DNA of 64,000 nucleotides from Morinoia aosen (lineage: Eukaryota > Arthropoda > Malacostraca > Amphipoda > Talitridae), in assembly GCA_030386875.1 (NCBI GenBank), contig CM059569.1:49949842-50013841 (forward strand), read 5' to 3'. Shown one piece after another: positions 23,798 to 36,742 of the stretch. Within the stretch, counting starts at the first letter, position 1. Each line of letters starts with the position of its first letter. Made by a program: the position numbers and the translations under genes. The notes below the pieces were generated by a model. It did not search any database. It saw nothing but the letters and a program-made list of their open reading frames with translations, and was not told the origin of the DNA.

Positions 23798-26700
23798 AAC
23801 ATATTTCGAATCCATGTGATGTTATAACTAACACATTTTCCATGCACTCAACATTTTATCCCGAAGTGAGAAACGGTGGGTAAAATTACCACTTTCTACG
23901 TAATAATAACGTTTTCTATGTAAAAATACAGTTTTCAATGTAAAAATACCGTTTTCAAAACCTAGCATATATAATCATGAGGAAGAGTTAACAAAATTCA
24001 CACACATTCAAAATTTTATTTGCCTAATGGAGATTCAGCCCGCTCATAATCAACACTTTTAATATCTTTTCCATTGTTACGGAAGGCAAAGTATACCTAT
24101 GGAAATACCAATCAAAATTTCAGAAAACGTTTAGAACTTAGATGGAAAAATATTTTAGAAATCTATAACTGGCATTGATAAATAATTGAGGAAATAAAGC
24201 AGTCTTCCCCTGGCAGGAATACTGGCCGTTTTTTTTTTTTAACCGCCATAGCTTTCCGTTCATGCGTTTGGAATCATCTTTACAATTTACATTTGATTTA
24301 AAAAGTGTTCTAAATCCCTCTGGTGCATATAAGTTCATCTTATTCGTTTGTTAAATCTATGCCGTAAATTTTCCACAGCCATCAAATCTGACTATATCAG
24401 TGTGCTTTTCTGTATTAACAATTTGACTACGACGGGTGAAGCTGAAGTTCGATAATCAACTCAAATGTGAAGTCACATGTAGCAAGCAACGTCGAAGATA
24501 GCAAAGATTAACTGTATCGTCCCTTTATTAAATATTGATGAAGTTTTTATGGAAATCGAGTTGGTGACTGCTGCTGGTCGGTCAGTAGCATTATAAAAAT
24601 TCCCTCCTTGTACCACCGGTGGCTCACGTCACAGTTAAAGTGTATAATACATTGTTCGAGCACGCTATAAACAAGAAGTTCATGTTGGATGCTTTAAAGT
24701 AAATCTTACTGGCAGGTCCATTTGACTCACAGCACATTTACCTCTAAATCCGCCGCTAGAATGAGAAGCCTTTTTGTGACGAGGTTTTGCAGGTACAGTA
24801 ATTTTTTCCTTGTATTATCCTATTAGCATTGTCACCTGTAACTAAACATCAAAGTTTTCCACAACGTTCACGCTTGGTATGACGTAAGGTTTTGATGCTG
24901 GTAACGGCTTCAACATTTTACCGTCAGTCGTGGAGCTCTCAACTACACTCAAACAATCAAGATTTTATTTCACTTTTTATGATAAAATTAACCCAGAGCT
25001 TTGCGCTCAGAAAACAGAGAAGTCATACTGTCTCTCTTCAGAAGCTGAGATGTATTCCTTCGACTGCAAGCTTCAGGTTTGGTTGGTGCAAATCATGGCA
25101 GATATTTTGAGTAAATTGAAGTCCTTACCGCTAGAGGCTTTTCTTGAACCGCCTTACGAATTGTACAGTCTTGGGCTTATCTTATAGAGAATTTGTTTGA
25201 AATCGAATTAGAAGATTTTCTTCCCAATATATCGCACCTCGCTCTCGTTTCCTGTTACTTCTAAATGACGGAGAGCAGAGAACCGAAAGAATTTCAGCTG
25301 CGGGGAAGTCTTCTCATTTCTGGTCATTGAATACTTTTAAACACTGTTAGAGTTTTCGAGGAACTGTCAGCGTAACGTAATTTTTCCTTCACGCTCGGTG
25401 GAATCTCAACTGCTTGAGATAATAATTGAGAATACCTCTCGTTAACATCCCACAGAAAATATGACCAGCTCACATAGTGTTAACGTTATTATTAGGCATA
25501 TTTTGACTGCCATTATAATAACAAGTCCAATACTTGACTGTCACGGCAACTGATCCATCAGAATGTCTACCCTCGAATAACAGCGTGAGCATCTACTGGG
25601 ATTCATCTCTTTCAGTCTTAATTTAAAATCTACATGATTTCTTTATCGGTTTATGGCCCGTAATGAGTTTAAAAACATGTGTTATTAAAGGAATGTAAGC
25701 CTTGTACTGTAATATCACACAGGTAATTCACATGCAGAAAACGAAAAAAAAATCAAGTACAGGCATTCTTACATAAATTAAATTTCTAAATATTACGTTC
25801 ATTTGTATCGGAAGCTTTACAAACAAGAAAAATAAGAACGAGATAACTTAAAAACTTAGGTATTGAATTTCACTTCACAACATAGCCATTATGCGCGCGT
25901 GTACGCTTTGTCTATGTTGGAGCTGTGACCGCCAGAATTCAGGAACCGGAGATCCGGACCCTAAACCTAGAATTTCGGTCTGTAATTTTCTATCTAAAAG
26001 TCTGTCTCTGGAATTATTTCTGAGAGGTTACCCATATACTACTATAACTTTTTGACTTCAACCTAATCATTAGACTGCATATATTTTAAAGGTCGCTTAA
26101 TACCTGTTCAAGACTCTTTGATTTCTCTACAAATATGGTTGGTAGCAATACACAGTTTATCTCCGAGTTACAAGCCATCGCCCCATGCCAATCTCAAAAT
26201 TTTCTCAAATTTAAAAAAATAAGCCCAGCTTTTCATTGCAAAAATCAAATATCACGTTGGTTGAATACCAAGGGACCAAGATAAGATTCGAGCTAGAAGA
26301 ATTTATCCGACCCGAGGAATGATGGAGTTGTATAAACTTAATGCAAAACGGTTTCACGTCAAGAACTTAAAAATGAAAGAGCTGTTACTGTCTGTCATGT
26401 TGACTGAATGGCTTTTCTAAATCCCGATATTTCTGAAATTTTTATTGTTGTCGAGCTGTATTTCCGATACATGAACCCGAAAGCTGAGTGTCTTAGAATT
26501 CACGCGCGGTTAAAGAATAAAATGCGGACCTGATTTTATGCTTCAACTAGACTTAGCTTCCGCTAGTTTATTCTTTGGTCAACTCAGCGCATAATTTTGA
26601 AAAGTGGGGACCTGAAAATGCAGCTCTAAAGAATCCAATTAAGCTCAGCGAGCTCTGCTTAAACCTATTCAGAGAGCGCTCTCCACTTTCTTTGCAAAGC

Positions 26701-27403
26701 CTGTGAGCTTCATCAGAGCATTTGTTTGTGGCGGCGTAATTCGCGCAGGTCGTGACTGCTAAGCGCGACTTTATGATGAATTTTGTCGCCCTCTGGACGA
26801 GTTTTGGGCCACCCTGTCAAGAAGCTTAGCTTAGTGAAATGCTTCAAGAAATGGAGCTCCAAATATAAGCGTCTCATTTGTGGACACACAGCAAACGTGG
26901 TTGGAATTTTTATTGAATCCATGATAATTTTCTAAATAGAAAACTCCAAAACGTGCAAACCCATAATTCACAATTAAGAATAGCCGTGAGCAGAAGTATA
27001 ATTAAAGCCGTTTTAACTAGTCTGTCTCATCACGTAATCCATTTAACTTATACGTAAAATCAAACTTATAATCCACATGAAATCCAACTCCAAGCTGTTC
27101 GATCTCCTTCCTTTTAAAATTACGTTCACCTTGAGTCTGTTAGCCTTCGAATCTCATAAGGTCTCGTTTACTACAGCCAGCAACATCACCATTGTGACGC
27201 GCGTCTACGTCAAGGTAGAGTAATTTAGAGGCTCGTAAAGTCCGCAGTTGATATGAGGTGTTGCCTCATCCCTGCTCCTCGCCCCCACAGGTAAGCGCCG
27301 GCAGCTGCTATTGAAGGCAGGACTTAATTCGGTGGCTCATTACGCTGTGTCGTGCCGGGAGGTCTTTAATGTGAAGACCTCATTAAGCCACCTTGGTGTC
27401 TTA
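23798..27403. other. Gene-free stretch
   Basis: No supported gene. Holds the dispersed repeat copy at 24566-24642 and a few short unmatched open frames (for example 24930-25187). Confidence 0.4.
24566..24642. repeat. Dispersed repeat, copy 1
   Basis: About 77 bp (TGGTCGGTCAGTAGC, AAAATTCCCTCC, then TACCACCGGTGGCTCA) that recurs at about 80% identity at 62606-62679. It is probably the tail or core of a SINE or other interspersed element. The family is not recognised. Confidence 0.75.
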
Positions 27404-28366
27404 AGGCCTCGGCATCTTGTACACCGCAGCTGCGGCCAGCCTTGCTTGGTAGCGCACCTCAGCGTCTTGTACGCGGCAACTGCAGCGTGCCTCGGCGTCA
27501 TGTTCACCACAACTGCGGCCAGCCTTGCTTGGTAGCGCGCCTCGGTGTATTGTTCACTACAACTGCGGCCAGCCTTGCTTGGTAGCGCACCTCGGTGTCT
27601 TGTTTACTACAACTGTGGCCAGCCTTGCTTGGTAGCGCGCCTCGGCGTCTTGTTAACTACAACTGCGGCCAGCCTTGCTTGGTAGCGCGCCTCGGCGTCT
27701 TGTTAACTACAACTGCGGCCAGCCTTGCTTGGTAGCGCGCCTCGGCGTCTTGTTTACTACAACTGCGGCCAGCCTTGCTAGGTAGCGCGCCTCGGCGTCT
27801 TGTTCACTACAACTGCGGCCAGCCTTGCTTGGTAGCGCGCCTCGGCGTCTTGTTAACTACAACTGCGGCCAGCCTTGCTTGGTAGCGCGCCTAGGTGTCT
27901 TGTTTACTACAACTGTGGCCAGCCTTGCTTGGTAGCGCGCCTCGGCGTCTTGTTAACTACAACTGCGGCCAGCCTTGCTTGGTAGCGCACCTCGGTGTCT
28001 TGTTTACTACAACTGTGGCCAGCCTTGCTTGGTAGCGCGCCTCGGCGTCTTGTTAACTACAACTGCGGCCAGCCTTGCTTGGTAGCGCGCCTCGGCGTCT
28101 TGTTAACTACAACTGCGGCCAGCCTTGCTTGGTAGCGCGCCTCGGCGTCTTGTTTACTACAACTGCGGCCAGCCTTGCTAGGTAGCGCGCCTCGGCGTCT
28201 TGTTCACTACAACTGCGGCCAGCCTTGCTTGGTAGCGCGCCTCGGCGTCTTGTTCACTACAACTGCGGCCAGCCTTGCTTGGTAGCGCGCCTAGGTGTCT
28301 TGTTTACTACAACTGCAGCCAGCCTTGCTAGGTAGCGCGCCTCGGCGTCTTGTTTGCTACAACTTC
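27404..28366. repeat. GC-rich minisatellite, 50-bp unit with 400-bp higher-order period
   Basis: About 19 units holding CTTGTTAACTACAACTGCGG, CCAGCCTTGCTTGG and TAGCGCGCCTCGGCGT. Variant units recur exactly 400 bp (8 units) apart: TTGCTAGGTAG at about 27774 and 28174, CTCGGTGTCTTGTTTACTAC at 27591 and 27991, CTAGGTGTC at 27891 and 28291. It is a CpG-rich island in AT-rich DNA. No coding role is supported. Confidence 0.96.
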
Positions 28367-29930
28367 AGCGATCTCAGAGTACCTTATAAAATAATTACTA
28401 CCGCAGATCTGTCGAGGAGCGAAGCAAAGGTGAAAGATGTCCGGGGAAAAATACTAATAAACGAAGCACTGACAAGCGAAAAAGTACCTATGCTTCCGAA
28501 TGTAAAATGATTCCCATTTATTAATACACATGAGTGAAAGATGTTAAAAACGAGAAAAAATTCTTTTTACACAACTGCTTTGAAATAGCTTAAATTGATT
28601 CAACTCGCTCATCAAACTCTACGTATGGTTCAGCCAACACTATTAAATTCAGAAAATTGAATAAATGCTAGTAGATAATCCAAAAACATAGCTGAAAATC
28701 GATTGCCTCAAGAATCATTTATGATAGAACTAGAACATTTAAAGGCTTCAAGTCACTCTCTCTCTCTCTCTCTGCCTCACCGCCTCGAACACAAATTTCG
28801 ATGGTTGCTGGCGCATTTTTCTTTGAAATGTTTCGTATATATTGAACCATCAATCAATACAAATGGGACTTCTATTCTCGAAGGCGATGATTTATCTCCA
28901 AAGATTTAAAGAAATTTTTCGAATGGACGAGGACGTTAGAAAATGTCTTTTTTTACTTCAGGTAACCGATGTGTTCTCGCTGCCTGCATTTTGCCGGATG
29001 CAGATGCGCTTTTCGAGGTTTGCTCTCTTTGTATCGTACAGATTTATTTCTTCTCAATAGAGATCGCTTAGGCGACGCTCAAGATTTGTCATGGTTTCCG
29101 CAGAAAGGGAATTTGTTCTTCTATTCATCCAAGATCAATGAGGATTTGCAGCAAAACAACCAGCTGGAGGATGTTGAAAAATTAGTCAAAAAATAGCATT
29201 TTTGAAGTTTTTGAAATTCTGACAAATGATCTTTGTAAAAGAAGGCTCTTGGGAGTTTCAGACTATATTCAAACTCATTTTTTTCTTACCTATAAAGTAG
29301 ATGAAACTTTGATAACTACGTAATAACTAAAAAAATATAAATCTGTTAGTTGCATGGAGATACCGACTTCTAGCACGCTATTGTGAATCTTAACATATTA
29401 TTTACAGTAACTCCGCTATTCAAACTTATGAAAAGAAAATATGTTAACAAAAATAAGATTCCTAAAATGGCGTAATTTTGTATTTATTAACGTCCGCGTG
29501 TTCATTCACGGTTCACTGCTTCAAATCCTTTATGTATGAATTTGTTTACAGTATCAGTGTTGCCTTGTGACTCTCACTCAAGTTTATTCGAATAATGCAC
29601 AGAAAAGAGAAATGCTTTGTTGTGACTCTCCAGTGAACGCAGTAAATGTACCATTGCGCGCCTTCACGCTGGAACATTAAAACCGGCAAAATTTTAGGGG
29701 AAAAGATCTTCAACACGTAAACATTTTTTTCAAAACATAATGGTGAGAGCTTTAAATTCATTTTTAATTGTTGTTTCAATATTTAAAAAAATGTGAAATA
29801 CAATCAATTATATAATTATTCGTGTTATGTGAATCGGCTTTGAAATTCATCACTTCTACAAGTGGCATAATCATCATCTGTGACACGAACATGAAGGTGA
29901 GGTGGAGGGGTTCTGAGTGAAGAAGTAGGG
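28367..29930. other. No gene recognised
   Basis: Contains a short (TC)n tract at about 28757-28774 and unmatched open frames near 28.9-29.2 kb. Confidence 0.4.
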
Positions 29931-29934
29931 TTAA

Positions 29935-30201
29935 AGGGCCGTTTACACTAGGGGACATTTCGGCCGTGGGGCGCGACACGTGTATACGAGGCTCACCACT
30001 GAGGCTCATATTTGTGTGTGTTTATACGAAGTTCCCTATTCGCTCTGATCGAATTCGTAATGCACGACACTCAAGAGCCTCGTAACTACCGTGGCGAATA
30101 GGGAACTTCGTATAAACACACACAAGTATAAGACTCAGTGGTGAGCCTCGTATACACGGGTCGCGCCTCACGGCCAAAATGTCCCCTATTGTAAACGGCC
30201 T
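29935..30201. mobile_element. Foldback MITE (267 bp) flanked by TTAA
   Basis: Arms 29935-30043 and 30094-30201 are inverted copies of about 108 bp at roughly 90% identity. They share GGCCGTTTACA, TAGGGGACATTT, GTATACGAGGCTCACCACTG and TTATACGAAGTTCCCTATT. The spacer is 50 bp. TTAA lies on each side (29931-29934 and 30202-30205). The duplication fits either a TTAA target (piggyBac-like) or TAA (Harbinger-like). The GGCCGTTTACA terminus fits the latter better. It is non-autonomous: no transposase. Confidence 0.88.
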
Positions 30202-30205
30202 TTAA

Positions 30206-32223
30206 TTAACTCTCCGCCTGAATGGGGCACAACCCAAACATACATTTGTAAAGAAGGATCAACCACAAGGAGATTAAACAAGGATAATAATCACTTGTTT
30301 CTGAACTTTTAACATAATATTAGTCCATTTTTTAGAGAATGTCTCTGTTTTAAATAATCTAGAAATAATCCATTTTCATGAGGTCATACAGCAACAACAA
30401 CTGTGGGAATTTACCAGGCAAAGCGTCAGATCCACACCCAGCGCTTCTGCTACGAAATATTTTTAGTTAAGTGTTTCATCAGTGGGTAATTGTTGCCTTT
30501 AGCGAACTTCATTTTTTTAGTTTCACGCTTCATTCAATCACTCTTTCTAAAGCGGGTGATAAAAGATGATTTATTATGCGCAGACCAGGCAGCAAATCAT
30601 GCCTGATGCGCACCTAAAGTCAGAACGGCCTTCGTTCGCCGCGTTCTAAAGAGCGAGACTCGGTCTCTGAACATTCTGGCTGGCAGTTAAAACTCAGAAA
30701 TATTAAAGAGCTCAACCAACACGCGACGCCCCCCAAAAAATAACGATTTCTTCTTTTACTAAAAGAATCGGTAATTCAATCCCGGATCTAGACCCGTCGT
30801 AGGCAAAAACGGGCTTTTGGACGACTTCCGAAAAACAATATTGACAGTACGAAAAAATGGGGATAGCTTCCTCAATATTTAAACAGTGGCTGTAAAAAAC
30901 ATAGAGTCAAAGCCTTCGTTTCTTTTTTCCCATCTTAACAAAACAGCCTACGTTTCAAAATCATATTTAAGGGTTGAGTTTACGAATATTGTTCGGTGAA
31001 AAATGTGATTCAAATTTATGGAGTATTATTACGTACTATTAAACAAGAAAGAGCGAGTCTTCAACTCTTTCATGGGATTAAAGAACGGAAAAATATGTAG
31101 AAAGAGAGGTAGTGCGTAGCACTGTATCAGCAAAGGACTTTTAAATTTATTTTAGTTACAAAAATGAAAGAAAATTCAAGTCTGAAATGACAGATAACAC
31201 ATTTCCCTACCCCTCCAAGACATATTTTTTTAATTTTCAGTTTGGATGAGTGAGATGAAATTCAAAGATGCCTCTTGTACCGAGGGAAGAGCAAGATCTA
31301 CTTTCACGAACGGAACAAAAAGCGTCTGAGCTTTGGTATTATTTTATTTTTTCTTAAAATCTTCCGAAACAACAAAAGAATTTAAGAGCAATAAATTTGA
31401 ACGGTGCGTTTTTAAAACCAAACTAATCCTGCATTGGAAGATAAATCATCACTGGATTACCGGGAATAATACATAAACTTTAAGTATAAAATTGAAACAA
31501 GCTTTACTCGTTTGCTTCTGAGTAGGCGATATAACCGTTCATGAAAAAAATACAATTTCGTCTCAGGAAATCCACCACATTGTACTGTATATCTTAGATG
31601 TTTATTTTGCTCTCTAAAGTCTTCGCTACGGAATGCATGTGATGGACTCGCCAGGTTACTGCCATGCTACCTTTTGTGAAGTTCAATTTCATCTTGAAGG
31701 CACGACTATAAAGTACTAAATTTTACAAAAGTGAGTTCTCAGTGAGAACCAAATTCTCTATACCTTTGTTGGTTGTGAGTCTTCCGAGAAATTCCAACAA
31801 AAGTTTAATTTCTTGCGTAACACAGGCCTCGCTTGTTATTGCCGAGAGCAAAACTGCCTGTGTTGGGAAATATTTTGAAGACAAAGATCGAGAGCTTAGG
31901 ATTAAGTTTAGTTTAAGACTGATGATGTCGAACAGAAGTTTGGAAATGCCTCCATGGAGCTGGCTTTTTGTATCGAAAATCAATGTAGTCTCTGCCTTAA
32001 CTTTGCTAGTTTACGATGTTGGGCTCGACACCCAATCGATTTCGGCGATGTAGGCGATCGCTGAAGTTGCAAACGCTCACACTTTGTCGAGTTGCTCAGG
32101 CCTCGTGGTGCAGGACACAACTCTGGGGAGATGCTCGTGTTATTACTTTGGTCACAGGGATCCCGTCCTGATGTCAATTCTTGTACTCCATTTATGCAGG
32201 GCTCGGTCGAACATTTGCTTACA
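30206..32223. other. No gene recognised
   Basis: Overlapping open frames at 31723-32053 on both strands carry no recognisable domain. Otherwise unremarkable sequence. Confidence 0.35.
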
Positions 32224-32231
32224 GTCTAACG

Positions 32232-32458
32232 CAGGGCTTCTCAAATTTTCTATCGTCGGTACCCCCCTTAGCTTAGGGATGTATCTTCATGAATCCCCAA
32301 CACAGTTAAAGGTTTAGGAAACTATTAAAATACACTTGATTATTCATAATTTTGTATACTTATACGGTTGTATGTAAATATATATAGTACATTTTAACAC
32401 ACGAAATATGATAAAATGTACCCTTAGGGGTAGATGTACCCCCTGTTGAGAAGCTCTG
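32232..32458. mobile_element. hAT-type MITE (227 bp) with perfect 8-bp target duplication
   Basis: Termini CAGGGCTTCTCAA and (reverse complement of the right end) CAGAGCTTCTCAA match at 12 of 13 positions. GTCTAACG flanks both sides exactly (32224-32231 and 32459-32466). Subterminal GGTACCCCCCTTAG...TTAGGG on the left is mirrored by CCCTTAGGGG...GTACCCCCTG on the right. The CAG-start TIR and 8-bp duplication are the hAT superfamily signature. There is no transposase, so it needs a helper in trans. The intact target duplication suggests a fairly young insertion. Confidence 0.93.
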
Positions 32459-32466
32459 GTCTAACG

Positions 32467-35400
32467 TCTGCAACTCATACTTCCAATAGGTTGATTCTTA
32501 GGGAATCTCATGCGTAAGATAAAAAGGATCATCGCTTGTTGGAAACTTATGAGTCTCCGAGAAATTACAATTGGATATCGTGAGCAAAGTACGAGCAGTT
32601 TTATGACTTACTGTGTCCAATTGTTTTCACGGTTATCTATCGGAATAACAACCCATAAATATCTTGTACGAGTTTCGTCAAACCTACATGTGTACCGAAC
32701 AAAAGAGACGTCGAAAGGGGATTTTAGAACAAGTACAATTTATACCATTCGTTTTCCGAAAATACGGACCCAGGAAAAAGATAGCAAACATAACCTAACC
32801 TAACCTTACACCAAGAGAGTCAGCATCCCAACATGAGCAAATAAATACTTTCATGCAGTATCTGCTGCACAGTATTTGTGATAACTGAATGAAAGGCTAC
32901 CAGAATTTATTCTCAAATTTACACTATCTCATCAAAGCTGTCAAAAATGTAAAAAAGTTTTTTCTCCTTTTATTTTGAGAAGATATAACACTTCAGAAGC
33001 ATTCCAGCTTTCACCCGCGGGGGTGTTCATCATTTCAAGATAATAAATAACCAGCAACTCAACGACAGAATTCCTCGCATTGGTTTTTGACACTTCCTTT
33101 GCTCTTACCCAACATAAAATTAAAATTTATTTTAAAATCTTGCTGCTAATTTGTCTACCTGCCAAAACCAAGGAATCTGGGGCTCAGGATGCCGGAGGCA
33201 AGTTAAAACTTTCGAATTTTTCTATACTTTTCCTGGTAAATAGAGGGGGACTTTAAACTCACGATAGAGCGCCGTATTTCCATGTGTATTCAAGGAAAAT
33301 AGTTACAGAACAGAGGCAAGAACTTTAAAACACAAAGGCATTCGCGAACAGCTTACATACATATATGTACTCTGTTACGCGTATTTGTACACAACATAGC
33401 TCGCTCATCCTTCGATTTCAGAGTTGCGCATACAAGCCAGCTCCACTGCCACACTCGACTTTAATAAAAGCTATTGAAAAAAAAATTTAATATCGATGAC
33501 GAAAATTACAAAGTCATGTTTTATGATAGATCTAGTCCACTCATCTGCATGAGATCTCATTTCCAAAAATTAGCTGGCACAAAATTATTTAAGATTCTTC
33601 ACTAATTTCCCGAAATTCACAATTTTTAAAAATTTCAAGTTCTTAAAACGACCAAAATCTTAATAAGTTTTTCGATACATTTTGCAAAATTGTTCATTCC
33701 TTTTAAATTCCTATTTTTTATTCTCATAATCTACCCAAATTCCTAAATAATTTTTTCAAGTTCTAAATTATTTCAAAATCTTCCAGAATTCTTAATTACT
33801 TTTTACCAATTCTTAATCCCCAACAGATTCAAAATTAAAATTCCTCCCCAATTTCTCTCCATAATTTAAATTTCAAAGATCAGCAGCGACAACCGCAAAG
33901 TATTTCAAAATTTAAATTTCAAAGATCATCAGGGACACAACCCCAAAACTTTGCCAAAATTTAAATTTCAAAGATCAGCAAAGACAAAACCTACATCTCG
34001 TGCGGACGAGGTTCACTCATAAGGGAGCATCGGAGGGGCATTCCGCCCTTGAGGCATGCAGTCGATCTTCATTGTTAGGAGACAAGCGCAGGGGCACCGG
34101 AACCCGCCAAAACGTGTTTAAAAAATTTCGTTCTCCGGCGTTAAAGTAAATTTCTTTAGAGTCTGTCAACTGACTTGCATTTACAGAGTGGAAAAGTGAA
34201 ACAATACTTACAAAATTGTTTGTTGTTGTATTCAAATCAGTTTACAATGCCGTTCGTGAGCTAACTTTTTGAAGATGGCTTCAGGAAGATGGCGGTGACC
34301 AGACATATCTTACCCATCACCACCACTGTCGTTGAGCGCCATTCAAAACTCGGGCTCACCCTGAATTTTCTTGCATCTCTGCTCAAATGCAAAAGGCGTC
34401 TTATTCCGAATTAGAGATGAAACACACAATGAGTCAAAGCGTAGAAATAATCCATGACGAATGCTGCGCTGTAGTTTCCTACTGAGAAGTTATCGAATTT
34501 TTTAAATTGGGTGTATGAGGTTTGACTTCAAAAAATACGAGCAGAGTATTAGTCATCTGGTCAATTAGAAAAAAACAACCACCTCTAAAAATAACTCTCA
34601 ACATTTAAATATAATATTTTATTATTTATAAAATCGTGATTTTGGCAGCGATTTTTGAGTGAAACTAAAATATTTCAGTAAAGTTTATTCAGAGCAACGA
34701 TAAACAAACCGAAATTTCAAAACAATTCAAAAAACAAAGTACGGATCCATTTTAGTCGTGTTACAGGTTCTGTCCTGGGATCAACGTTCTCAATTGAGGT
34801 TTTGCTTCTGAAAATATAAACAAATACACTATAGATTTGACTAAAACGTTAAATATTCATGCTGAGCGACGCTCATTAATATTCTTACGAAATCATATGA
34901 AGTATGAACCGTGTTTCAATTATCAAGAGAATTTATTGTTAGTGAGCTAAGCCTTCTGGCAACTCTACTATAGTTATTTGGCTCTTAGTAAGTCTCTCCC
35001 TTCATTAAATCTACGATGAAAAGTGGCGGCCATTTTTTGCGTGACATGTGAGCCTTGTTAGTATTCCCGAGCAGAACAATGCTCGGCTGATTAGCTCGGC
35101 TGACTTACTGGACTTGACGCAGCAGAAACACTCACACCGGAAGAGTTTGCCCGTAAAATGTCTGGCTGGATCGGGAATTTCTTGCTGAGGTGATGAAAGC
35201 CAAGGCTCGCTCCCTCGTCTCATCCCTTTGATGAGGTCGCTGAATTTTGCAAGTGAGTCGATCTTCTGGACGAGAATTTTGGAGCGAAGTTAAAGTTGGT
35301 GCTTCTCGAGACGTGTCCGTGCAAGGGAGATGTAGCTTATTTTTAAATGCCTCGACTTTCTAATGTCCTCAAAATGGCTTGAATGCTGGCAATAAGGGCT

Positions 35401-36561
35401 CTTCGCTGGAGCGTTAGTGTGCAGCTTTAAGGCAGAGGGAATGCTGTAGTCGGGGCGCCGTAACAACGAAGTTTGCTTACCAAATATTGATTGCCAGGAT
35501 ATCACATTACGGCTTTCAGCAGCCACACACATAATTTTCAGTCAGACAAAGAACAATTAATGGTATTTTGAAAGAGCCAAGAGTTTCAGCTCGAAGCTGT
35601 TCGGCATAGTTCAAACTCCAAAACAGTAAAAATGGGAACGATTTGATATCTTATGAAACCAGGATTTCATAATATTCTGCGCAGAAGATCGATGACTAGT
35701 GTTTAAAATTTGAATTTAAATAAAGGCAGTAGCAAAATAATTTTAGCCCAAGAACATAAACTCAATTCGCGAATGATACTGAGTACACACAGTATTTTGT
35801 AAATATGAATGGAAATCCTCCGAGTTTTGTGTTAAAAAAGTTCTTCATAGACAGCTGCTTGCAGTTTTGTTTCATCGCTCACTAACGGTAAAATGCAATA
35901 AATTGCACGGGCCATGGTTAATTTTTGCATTGCGAGATGAATCCTGTAGGGCTTGGAAAGTTTTTTTTTAAATGAGTTCGAGTTGAGGTAATTTCAACCC
36001 CACGAAGTGTAAACAACAAACTTATATTTGCATAGTAGTTTCTCATATTGTAATTCGTCAAAATTTTCTGAGGCCCTTAACTGATAATGAGATAACATTT
36101 GTCTAAGACAAGCAATAATAAACTACCACTCAAGCATGGCAGAGCAGAAACAGTGATTGAGGATATCTTCGAGTATCGCAAAGCCTCGTTGGGAAGAGTA
36201 GTCCTCTAGCATAAATTTTGTTTTAGCTGCAACAATAAAACGATGGCGGGCACAAGAAGACTCTCATTTCACAATCATCAACGTTCAAAACAACATCATT
36301 TAGTTCAGATTTTTAACGAACAAAAACATACACGACTTTATAAAGCTAAGAAACTTACATTTATGGAGGCCTTAATCCCATTGTGGTAAAAAAGTGATAA
36401 AATGAAAGGGCTCTGGAGGAAATGAACAAAAAAAGCAGGGCATTTATAAAAAATTGATAGACTTATAGTGGATGAGAGTTCATTAAAAATGCACACTCAC
36501 AAACCCAGACACTGTTCCAGTTCAATTCGTGTTAAAATACGAAGATAAAACTAGGAAAAGT
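32467..36561. other. Gene-free stretch
   Basis: No gene recognised. Includes CCTAACCTAACCT at about 32794-32806, a few units of the arthropod telomere motif, and a three-copy repeat at 33863-33990. Confidence 0.4.
33863..33990. repeat. Three-copy tandem repeat, about 47 bp
   Basis: AATTTAAATTTCAAAGATCA recurs at about 33863, 33909 and 33957, each followed by a diverged GCAGCGACAACC-like block. Confidence 0.75.
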
Positions 36562-36742
36562 AACCCAGACACTCTTAAAAACCCAGAAACTCTTAAAAAC
36601 CCAAGCACGATCAAAAACCCAGACACTCTTAAAAATCCAGGCACGATCAAAAACCTAGGCACGCTTAAAAATCCAGGCACACTAAAAAACCCAGGCACGC
36701 TTAAAAACCCAGGCACGATCAAAAACCCAGGCACACTCAAAC
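36562..36742. repeat. Minisatellite, 18-bp unit
   Basis: Ten units of CCCAGGCACGCTTAAAAA with GATCAAAAA, ACTAAAAAA and CAGACACTCTT variants. Both strands are open in one frame for about 75 codons, an artefact of a stop-free unit divisible by three. Confidence 0.93.
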
